Source of the DNA: Galeopsis tetrahit
Taxonomy: Eukaryota > Streptophyta > Magnoliopsida > Lamiales > Lamiaceae
Length of the DNA stretch: 64,000 bases
Assembly: GCA_963675135.1 (NCBI GenBank)
Contig: OY776129.1
Coordinates: forward strand, 54,262,141-54,326,140
Direction: 5' to 3'
Shown here: positions 32,743 through 43,091 of the stretch, piece by piece
Layout of the letters: each line of letters begins with the position of its first letter
Numbering within the stretch: the first letter of the stretch is position 1
Notes under the pieces: generated by a model
What the model saw: only the letters and a program-made list of their open reading frames with translations
Database searches by the model: none
Told to the model about the DNA's origin: nothing
Program-made: the position numbers and the translations under genes

Positions 32743-34182
32743 TGTTGGTCCCTGAACGAGTAGTGAATGGGTTTAAAGTCTAGAGGGGAGGGGTGAATAG
32801 ACTTTAAAACTTTTTCAAACAGAGTTGGGAACCTCTTCTGATTGCTATGTCAACTGGACTGCAAGTCTGCTGGTCCAGATGACTATAGTGATCTGACTGA
32901 GGAGGTTATATGCGGAATTATGGTGGCCCTGGTTTAGACTCGTTCTTGTAACTTGTTTTACTTAATGAAAATACTCAGCTGATGCTGGTTTGAAAGTTAT
33001 GGCCTTGTTTTGAAGAGTGTTGAAATCACAGTATGCACTATATAATAATGAATGTAAAGGCAGAAATGTAAAGTGCAGAAAGTAAATAACACCGGATTTA
33101 TAGTGGTTCGGATATACGTTCCTACGTCCACTCTCACGTCCTAACGTGATGTTTAATCCCTTTAATTTCCACAAATTACAAGGGTCTTGACCTTTATAGT
33201 CCCAAGGTTAGGACTTTGAGATCTGAGCCGTCCTAACAGCTACGGTCTCCACAAGTGATTGTAAGCACTTGCACTTTAAGGGGTTTCAAAAACTTTAACC
33301 TTTCGGTGAGGGTTTGGGGTTTTTGAGGTGTATCCAACTAATGGTTCAAGCTTATAGTTTGCTTAACCACTATGCCTAAAACAATTGATATACAATATGA
33401 ACAGGTTTCAGGTTCTTAAGGGTTGGATAGAAATCACTTAAGAGCTATAGATAATCTAATGGTTTCTGGCTCTTTTGAGAATTCTTAGAACTGTATGGCT
33501 TTAGCTTTGATTGCTTGCTTGGCTTGTTGAATTCTCTCTTGTGACTTCACACTTTGTGATTTCTCATCCTCTTGTATTTATAATGGAGATTGGTTGCAAC
33601 TAGCCGTTGGAGTTGACTAGCCGTTTGAGCAATCTTTCCATAATAGCTTGATTCCTTGATTCCAGCCGCTTGATTGCTTCAATCCTGGGATCATGTCAAT
33701 CTTCTAAATAAGGTAGGTCTTCGTTTGAATTGCAAGATGACTTAGGAATCAGCCGAGTCCTGGAAGAGCACATAGTCTTCTGATCTGTACTTCTAGTCTT
33801 CTGACTACTCTTCTGGCCTTAGGTCTTCTGTCTTCTGATATCAGACGAGTAACACTCTTCTGATCTGGAAATTCTTTGTACTGCTTTTAGGCCATCTTCA
33901 ATCTGGGACTCCATCAGATAGGTAGGTATACAAGCACCTTAACTTATCTGGTCTTCAAGGATCTTCTAGTCTTCATGTCTTCTACTCTTCTCATCTTGAG
34001 GATAGGCATGTAAGACAGGACTGTGCTGATCAGCTGATATCAATACAGTTGATCACACAAGACTAGTCTAAGTTGTTCTATACAAGTCAGCTGATCTTAT
34101 TACATTTATAAACTCTAAGTGTTTTGGCCATCAAAACTATTCTAACATCAAGTGGGGCTTAGGATGAATTTATATCCCAACA
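32743..34182 (-). repeat. Sirevirus C LTR, left copy (1440 bp)
   Basis: In element sense it begins TGTTGGGATATAAATTC at 34182 and ends CAGGGACCAACA at 32743. It serves as 3' LTR of the full C element on its right and as 5' LTR of the gag fragment on its left. TATA-like ATTATAAATAC is at 33574-33584. An 11-bp inverted repeat, TTTAAAGTCTA/TAGACTTTAAA, at 32772-32808 encloses a loop containing GGGGAGGGG. TCTTCTGA occurs many times at 33770-33870, in the U3 part. Confidence 0.93.
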
Positions 34183-34405
34183 ATTTCCCCCTTTTTGATG
34201 AAGCCAAAACTATACTTGATAAATGCTCTTAATGAAATAAGATAAGAGTTTATAACATGCTAAGACTGAAGCATCTGATGAAGACAATGAGAGTTTGTCT
34301 TGTAAGCAGAAAGAACTAGAACTTGAATATAGATAGAACTTTTACAGATTACAAGTAATAGTTTCTTTAAACTTCTAAGCTGGTCTTCATCAGGTCTTCT
34401 GATCT
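34183..34405 (-). promoter_or_regulatory. Sirevirus C 3' untranslated region and PPT
   Basis: The PPT AAAAAGGGGGAAAT (element sense) lies at 34183-34196, adjoining the LTR. The remaining 200 bp separate it from the third-ORF stop. Unlike B and D, I see no TGCTCTGATA array here. Confidence 0.8.
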
Positions 34406-37400
34406 TCAAATGCGGTAGGCAAGGTACAGACGAGCTCGAACTTCTTCCATGTGCTGTACATCTGTAACATTCTCCTCTTCATAGATCTTGTACAGAATCT
34501 TCTTGATTTCTATCATGTTGGCTCTTCCTGAATCCAGAAGGGGTGCATCCCATTTGGGTTCTTCAGGAGTTAGGATTCTGCAGTTGTCAAGTCCTTTGGC
34601 TGTCTTGACAATTTCTTCCCAGAACTCTGGATCTTCAATGTTCATGAACTGGGAGAATTGAAGAAATTCTTCTTCATAAGAAGGGAGAGGACCAAATTTC
34701 CTTACTATGTGGTGTTGAATTTGCCACTTCTTCTTCAGGGGATACCATCTTGGTAGCTCATCTTGAAGGGCTAAGTAATCCACATAATTGTTGTCAAACA
34801 CTAGGACACTGTCTTCTTGTGCTTTGTCCTTCATTGCTTTCCTGAGTTTGGCAATTCTTCTTTCAAATTTGGCTTTGACTGCCTTCGCATCATTCAGCTT
34901 CTTTTGCTTAAGCTCTTGAGCTTCAAGCAATTTCTTTTTCTTCAACTCTAGAGCCTCTTTCTCTTCTGCAGTAGGCTCTGCTGGAGCTGATTTCTTGCTG
35001 GTCTGAGCTGACTGAGCTTGCTCATCTGTCTTTCTTTTCCTTGTCATTCTCTTTTCAGAAACTTGTTCTACAGGAGCAGTGATCTGTAGACTCTTGGCAG
35101 GAGCTTGAGTGGGTGCTTGTGTATCTTCTAGAGCAATTTCTTTGTCTTTGCCTTGCCTGTTCTTGATTTTGCTCTTTAAACCACCCAAGGTTTCAGTCAA
35201 GTCATCTTGTGCTACTACCAGTTCAGCTTGCTGGGCAGTAGACTTCTCTAGAGCCTTTATCAACATATCTTCCCCCTTTTTGGCTTCAGCAAGTGCAGCC
35301 GCAAAAGGCTTCATGGAATTCATGATTTCCACTTTCAGAGTTTGTTTCAGTGCCATGGCATTGACCTTGGCAACTTGGGTCAGATGGGTCATGCTGTGCT
35401 CTAGAACTTCAGCATGTGAATTGGAGGAGGAGGCAGCTTCAAATCTAGTTGTAAGAGCTTCCAACTTGGCTGTTGTTTCCTTCAGCTGAGTCTGCAGTTT
35501 CTCATTCTCCTCTGCAGCTGTTTTAAGAAGAGCTTGTCCTTCAGTGGCTCTTGCTTCAGCATCCTCAATTCTTGTCTTGTAGGTGGTCTCCATGCGGTGC
35601 ATCTCATCAGTGTAAAGATCAGCAAACCTTTTGGAGGTGTCGGCTGATGACTTCTGATAGGTACTCAAGTATTCTCCTATCTGCTGATGAAGTGCTTCAC
35701 CAAACTTGTCTTCAACATCAAGAATCTGGTCATGAAGACGAGTCTTCTGTTCCCTTGCAGCTTTCTCAACATATCTTCCTAGCTGCAGGCCTAAACCTTT
35801 CTCAAAGTGCAAGTCTATTGCAGCTTTGACCTGGGAGCAGATGTCTGCTGTAAGGTCAACAGATGGGGTAGAGGTAGAGGGTGTACCTTGAGGCTTTGGA
35901 TGAACAATAATTGCTTTGCCTCTCTCTTCGGCTGATAGGTACTCCTCATTGAGGTAGCAGGTAGTGGCCTTAGTCAGATGGGTCATGATTCGTCTGCCTG
36001 CATCCTCTTGATTGTCAATGAAGTGAGTCAGATCGTCTGAAGGTCTGAAGTGAGCTGGTACTCTGAGTACTTCTCTTTCAATCTCTTCTTTGTCAGCTGG
36101 TGCAGCTGAGTCTTCAGCAGGGGCAGCTGAGTCTTCCACCAAGGCTGGTGCAGCTGATTCCTTCATCTTTGCTTGTTCAGCTGTCTGCTGATCCGATGAA
36201 CTTACTGGGATAGGGACATCAGCAGTGGAGACTCCTAGGATCCGGTTGCAGACTGCAGTTAGTGCCTCATCTGATAGCAGCTGAGCAAAAGATCGAACTT
36301 GAGCAACTTCCTTTTGCTCCATCTCCCAGTCGAGGAAGTGTTCCTTTCCTCCCATTCCTTCCATGACATCAAGAAAGTCATCTACATCATCTCTTCTGAG
36401 CTCAATCCAAGTGCTTACCCTAAGCACTTGTTCAAACTGGATTGAAGTCTCATCAACTCCAGGGATGGTGGTCTTGAGCAGGTTGGCTATCTTCATCCTC
36501 ATTATCTTTTCTGTTTGGCACATGGGGTAGTGCACCATTCTGAACTGAGGTTGAGAAGGACCAGGTTGAACCAGGTCTTCTGGTGCCAAGTCTTCTGGAG
36601 CAGAAGGGACAATGATGGTAGGGGTTTGGGTAGTTGGGGCTTGTTCCTCTGCTGTGTGAGTATCAACAGGGATTTGGGCATCAGTGTGTGAGGGTTCAGA
36701 TGGGTTGGTATCATCAGAAGGGTTGAAGGATGAAATAGGGGCTATGCTCATTGGAGTAGGGAGCCTGGATTTCTTGGCTTTCTTTGTGAAAGAAGAAGTG
36801 TTCTTCTTTCTCTTCTGACCCTTTGATAGTTTAGAAGGTGTGAAAGTGAGAGAGGGGTTAGAAGTACCTGCCTTTTTCAAAGGAGAGGCAGTGGGAGTGA
36901 CATCTGAATCAGATGGGGAGATGAGCCCTGATCTGATCAGATATCTTCTTTGTGCTAAGGTCTGATTGTCATCATCATCCTCTTCAGCAACCTTCTTTTG
37001 AGCCTCTTCTTTCGATGGCTCCTCTTCTTCTTCAGCAGCAGAGTTATGAGTGGACTCTTCTGCCTTTTCAATAACATCTTTGGAAGATGCTTCAGCTAAC
37101 AACTTCTTCCTTTCTTCTTTCAACCTTGCTGCCTCAGCAAGAGCGTCCTTCCTTAAATAATATTTGGAGATGTGGAAGGTCTTGTGAGGTCCCATCTTGT
37201 ACTTTCTTGGGAGTACTTCTGGAAGGATGATACTCAGCTTGTTGACAAAGCTGACAGTTGAGGTTACCTTCCATTCTCTTGATTGAAGGTCCAAAGTCAC
37301 CTTCTTGGCTTCAAGAGCAATTCTGTCCAAGAAAAGCCCTTGCCAGTCTCCATCAATCTGATCCCAGATTGCAGCCATAACTCTAACCTTTAGAGTAGTA

Positions 37401-37918
37401 ACAGCATCATGACTGAATGTGTTACCTAGCAGCATCTTGCCTGCTATATCCATCAGGGTTTGGAACTTAGGTTCTAGTTGGGATTTCTTGAGTCCAGAGG
37501 CATCAACAGCCTTGATTCTCCCATCAGTGAACATCTCCATGTACTCTTTCTCCTTATTCATGATGTAGGTGGAGATATTGATCTTCCCCCTTGACAAACC
37601 AAACAGTTCCTAAAGGATTTCCCTTGTTACCTTGACCTTGTGTCCACCCATGACACTTTCAACATACGATCCCTTCATCACAGCGTTTGCATAGAAAGCC
37701 AGCACATCTTGTTCATAAACGTTGGTGGGTGCTGCTTCCAGAAAATCTCGAAGGTTGAGGTTGATGCAACGGAGAAGGATTTCCTTGTTTGCAGCTGTGT
37801 GTTTGCCTTTGAAAAACAGAGCATTCTCTGTGAACATCTTCCCTTCCTTGGACCACTTTGCAGCATCCAAGGTGCCAGTGCTCTTGGTCTTCTCGTCGTA
37901 AATTTCAATGATTGCCAT
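34406..37918 (-). pseudogene. Sirevirus C third ORF, about 1,170 codons, one in-frame TAG
   Basis: Starts MAIIEIYDEK at 37918. After 102 codons there is a TAG at 37610-37612, and the same frame is then open to 34406. The first 300 residues align with the B/D third ORF: FGLSRGKINIS with FGLPSEGRN, and VRVMAAIWD with IRIMAAVID. The middle is Ser/Pro/Glu-rich with an NLS-like basic cluster, followed by a long coiled coil (about residues 700-880), a Lys/Glu-rich segment and a separate C-terminal domain (YLALQDELPRWYPL). No signal peptide or hydrophobic segment is evident. The single TAG is either a disabling mutation or a readthrough site; one copy cannot tell. The role is unknown. Confidence 0.8.
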
Positions 37919-39800
37919 AGTAGAGTTTAAGTGTTTAGGTTTTGAGAGCTTGAAAGAAATTTGCAGAACGAGAGAGTATTGAGAGCAATAGGGTATTGTG
38001 AGCGAAAGGGTTTGGAAGAGTTTTAAGGGTGTGTATATATACTCCAACAAATCTTGATCTAACGGTCAGATTTGGGTTAATTGTGGAGTAGAGCCCAAGA
38101 TTTTCCTTCTTTGATTTTGGGCCTTCCTTTAAATTTGCCGGCTGAATTTGCCATGTGGCAACAGTTGATTTGCTGGCAATTTGGTAATTGAGTATTAATG
38201 ACATCATTACCAAAAATAGCCGTTGTGACTAATTTTGTGGCAAGAATTGATCATCAAGGCCGTTTTTTATAAGTGAATTGCATTCCTTATATAGGCCAAT
38301 TTGTTTAATTACATTCAGGAATAAATCTAGAATGAATTACATGATCAAAGATAGTCATTAAACTCAAAAATCAAGTGATCTGATCAGCAGAGTGAAGTCT
38401 TCTGATTTCCTGAAAAGGTCTGCTGATTTCTCTTGGAAGTCTTCTGGTCACCTGAGTTGGTCTTCTGATCAGCTGAGTGGAGGAATGCGATTTGCTGAGT
38501 AAATCTTCTGTGCTTTGAAGGTCCGACTTGGCTTGATGGATCCTTCATTGTTGCTGTGATGATCCAACCTGGATGATGGATCTTCCAGCTTTATTGTGAG
38601 TGGTGATCCAACCTGGTTTGATGGATCTTCCAGCTCTATCTCTGAATCAAGTAGGACCATCAAATCAATATGTATATCAGTCTGGATGGTATCCCACTGG
38701 TTCAGGTTGCCCTTACCATCTGATGTTCCTCATCATCAGATGGGTTGTAGCATCAAATGTGTCCTAATTGAATCTCTTCGCTACTCTTGAAAGAGAAGGA
38801 AGATTGGAAGAGGCTTCAATGGAGTCGAAGAGAGGGCCATGGACTCAACCTTCATGTTTTGTTTAGACACAATAGCTTTTGATAACAAGATCTCCATGTA
38901 GAACTTCCCCCTGGAGAAGAAGCTCTGCTTGTTTGCTACTCTGTCCTCTGCATCTCTCTTTCCTCTAGTTTTCAATAAGGACTTCTCTCTTTCCTCTAGT
39001 TTTCATAGACATACTTATGTTGGTTAAACCAAGTATGCTGATCTGCATCATCTTCATCTTCTGGACAAATCTTCATCTCCTTCACCCAAGACTTTGGTTG
39101 AAGAATGATCTCCATTCCATCTTTTCTTTCAATCTTCTCCATACCTGAAACAAAAATTGTAGTTGGTGATTTGTGTTCTTAGGTGTTCTCATAACTTCCT
39201 CCTTTTATAGGGGTAGAAATGAGGTAGTGGAGTGAAAGATGACAAAACTATAGAGTTGATAGGTCTGTATTTCTGAAAAGTTACTTCTTAAGATCAACAA
39301 TGAGATTCTTGATCTAAGGGTTCACATTTAAAGATATTCAGACTTTATCTTATGGAATGCAGAATTTATAAATTTTGAGCAAGAGTTATTTGAAATCCGT
39401 ACTATGCATGCATACTGTTGAGTCGGTGGTGTATTAATCCAACCAAGTATAACTCAATAGTACACTGTATTTATGTATATAAATAAAGTATTTTATGAAG
39501 AATAATTTATTATTATACATAGTATACATTGCTGGGAATAAAGAGATCAAATAACTTTGTTCAAGTCTGCTGTATATATATATGATATGATATGCAATGC
39601 AGATTTTAGAGTATTTCATCAAGGATTCTTAAGGTATCATTGATTCCCCCTTGATTAGATGACTCTAAGTTTTCCCTCAGCTTTATTTGTCTTCATTGGG
39701 AAAGAACTTACCTGAAGATGAGAGTGTCTATTCACCTCATCTGATCCTCCTAGTCTGCTGCACTTGGGTCAGCTGAGGTTTTCAGCTGATCTTTCCTTCT
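37919..39800 (-). other. Long spacer between pol and third ORF of Sirevirus C
   Basis: No convincing gene in nearly 1.9 kb. It contains clustered TCTTCTGAT motifs at 38395-38520 and a 44-bp tandem duplication around GATCCAACCTGG (38561 and 38605). A CTTCCCCCT tract is near 38905 and TTCCCCCTT near 39645. The upstream edge may contain the leader of the third ORF. Confidence 0.7.
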
Positions 39801-42800
39801 TCATGTGCTTGGGTCCAGGAGTCCTAAGCTGTAACATAGGATTTTGAACCTTTCTTCAGCTAGGGGCTTAGTCAAGATGTCTGCTCTTTGGATATCTGTG
39901 TGAATTTTCTCCATCTTGATGTCCTTCTTTTCAAGGTGGTCTCTTATGAAGTGGTGTCGAATGTCGACATGCTTGCACCTTGTGTGGAGGACTGGATTTT
40001 GAGTGATGGCAATGGCACTGCTGCTATCACAATAAATAGGGACTTCTCTTGCTTCTACATTGTAATCCTTGAGTTGTTGAACTAGCCAGAGCAGCTGACT
40101 ACAACAACTGCCAGCTGCCATGTATTCTGCTTCAGTGGTGGAGGTTGCAACTGAGGTTTGCTTCTTAGAGAACCATGATATCAGCTTGTTGCCTAGAAAT
40201 TGACAGGTTCCAGATGTGGATTTCCTATCAATTCTACATCCTCCATAGTCTGAGTCAGAATAGCCACTCAATTCTAGATTGTCATCAGCAGGGTACCATA
40301 GTCCTAGGTTGACTGTTCCTTTTACGTACTTGAGAATCTTCCTTGCTGCTTCTAGATGACTTTGCTTTAGGTTTGCTTGAAACCTAGCACATACTCCTAC
40401 AACAAATGTTATGTCTGGTCTGCTAGCTGTAAGATATAGTAGAGATCCAATCAGTGCTCTATATTCAGCTTGATCAACTGCCTTTCCAGACTCATCTGGT
40501 TCCATTTTGAAGGATGTCATCATTGGAATCCTTGCAGTCTTGCTTTGTAGGGCTTTGAATCTTTCTAATAGGCTCTTGGTATACTTGGACTGGTTGATGA
40601 AGATCCCTTCTGAACTCTGCTTGACTTGAAGTCCTAGAAAATAATTCATCTCACCCATCATGCTCATTTCAAACTTTCCTTGCATAAGTTCAGAGAACTT
40701 CTTGCACATCTCTTGATTGGGTGATCCAAATATAATATCATCTACATATATTTGCACCATTAGGATGTCTTCTCCTTCTTGTATTCTGAAAAGAGTTCTA
40801 TCCACTTTGCCTTTTGTATATCCATTGTCAAGTAGGAATTGTGACAATGTGTCATACCAAGCTCTAGGGGCTTGTTTTAGACCATAGAGAGCCTTCTTCA
40901 GTCGATATACTTGATCACCTTTTTCAAAACCTGGAGGCTGCTCTACATATACTTCTTCTACCAGAATACCATTTAGAAAAGCACTCTTGACATCCATTTG
41001 ATATACCTTGAAGCCCATATATGATGCATAAGCTAGAAACAGTCGTATGGCTTCTAATCTGGCTACTGGAGCAAAGGTTTCATCATAGTCAATCCCTTCA
41101 GATTGAGAGTATCCTTTTGCAACTAGCCTAGCCTTATTTCTAGTTATCACATCATTTTCGTCCTTCTTGTTCTTGAATACCCACTTTGTTCCTACTACAT
41201 TGTGGTTTTCAGGACGATCTACCAATTCCCAGACTTCATTTCTTTCGAATTGGTTTAGTTCTTCTTGCATAGCAGTGATCCAATTGCTATCTGTCATTGC
41301 TTCTTCTATATCAGCTGGTTCAATGTTGGATAGGAAAGCACACCAGCAGAACATAGATGATTGTGAGTTCTAATTCAGTTGTCTTCTTGTCTTGACACCT
41401 GAGTCAGCTCCTCCTAAGATGAGGTTTGATGGATGGTTGTTTCTCCATGTATGCCTCACAGGAGTATCTGCATTGGATGAGCTTGGATTCTCATCTGATC
41501 TAGTGCCATCAGGAGGGTTGACTTGATTAGGTCGATCATCATCTGTATCTTGAGTGTCAAAGAGATCATTCCCCCTGGCATTTGGGATTGGTGCATCTTG
41601 ATTCTGGTCAGCTTGTCCTGCTTGAGTTTGAGATCTAGTGACAGGTCTATGAGGCTTATCCTCCTCTGGTTCTTCAGGGAAAGGTTCATTGACTTCAATG
41701 AACTCATCTGGTTTGGACTTGATCACTAGATGTCTCATCTGATCTGCAGCTGAGTTTGTTTCTACTGCATTCTTTTCACAAGATTCATCAAAAACAACAT
41801 GAGGTGTTTCTTCCACAAGAAGGGTTCGTTTGTTGAGTACTCTAAATGCTTTGCTAGTTGAGGAGTATCCTAAAAATATCCCCTCATCTGCTTTGGCATC
41901 AAAAGCATTCAACTTACTCTTCCCATTGTTGTGAATGAAACACTTACAACCAAATATATGAAAGTAAGATACTCTAGGTTTTCTACCTTTCCATAGTTCA
42001 TATGGGGTTTTCTCATGTATTTTATGAATACCTGACCTGTTTTGAGTGTGACAAGCTGTGTTGATGGCTTCTGCCCATAGCTTCTTGGGAGTGGAGAATT
42101 CAGCAAGGAGTGTTCTGGCAGCTTCTTTGAGTGTTCTGACTCTTCTTTCAGCTACACCATTCTGTTGTGGTGTTCTTGCTGCACTTGTCTCATGCTGAAT
42201 ACCATTAGAAGTACAATAGGCAATAATATAAGAGTTAATGAATTCAGTGCCTTTGTCACTTCTAATTTTCACAATTGGTTCTCCTTTCTCTACTTGGATC
42301 CTCTTCAATAGTTCAGGGAGCTTCTGCTGTGTTTCACTCTTCTTGTATAAGAAGATAACCCAAGTAAACTTGGAATAATCATCTACAACAATAAGAGTGT
42401 ACTTCCTCCCTGTTAGAGTGGTTGGAGTGATTGGTCCAAAGAGATCCATGTGAAGCAGTTCAAGAACTCTGCTGGTTGATGCTGTCTTCTTGGTCTTGAA
42501 GGAGACCTTTGTTTGCTTTCCTTGTTGACATGCATCACACACCTGATCTTTACAGTAGAGTTCATTAGGCAGACCATCAACTAAGGATTCCCTTGCTAAC
42601 TTGTTCATAGTCTTAAAGTTCAGATGACTAAGACGTTTGTGCCATAGCCAGCTGACATCTTTAGGGCTCTTCACAAGCAGACATGTATCCTTAGGACAAC
42701 TGTTCCAATTTGCAAGATACATACTTCCCTTTCTAGATCCTGTTAGAAGGTTTTGTTTTGTTCTCTTATCACTTATGAGACACTCATCTTTAGAGAATTT

Positions 42801-43091
42801 GACTGAGTAACCAGTGTCACAAAAGTGAGAAACAAATAATAAATTTAACTTAAGACCTTCTACATATGATACATCATGTACCTCAATGTCACCATTTTTA
42901 AGGGTGCCATATCCTTTTGTGTTACCATGCGCGTTATCACCAAAGAAGACTTTTGGACCTTTCTTTTCTATGTAGTTGGTCAGCAGGGCTTTGGTTCCTG
43001 TCATGTGAGTTGAGCATCCACTATCTATGTACCAAGTTTCTCCTGCTAGACCTCCTCTTCTGTATAGGTCCCTCCTTTCCTGCAAGAAAAG
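39801..43091 (-). pseudogene. pol: Sirevirus C pol, one in-frame stop
   Basis: Same order of parts as in B, with clear divergence. Protease has WYIDSGCSTHMTG. The integrase HHCC finger starts HKRLSHLNF, and the core has DLFGPITP, IVVDDYSKF and NGVAERRV. Reverse transcriptase has DETFAPVARLEAIR, MDVKSAFLNG, LYGLKQAPRAWY and YVDDIIF. RNase H has GYSDSDYGG, STTEAEY and RHHFIRDHL. Only one break was seen, a TAG at 41370-41372 between integrase and RT. pol begins in the gag frame directly after the gag UAA, following a pyrimidine-rich TTTTCTTGCAG. It is the least damaged pol in the window. Confidence 0.92.
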
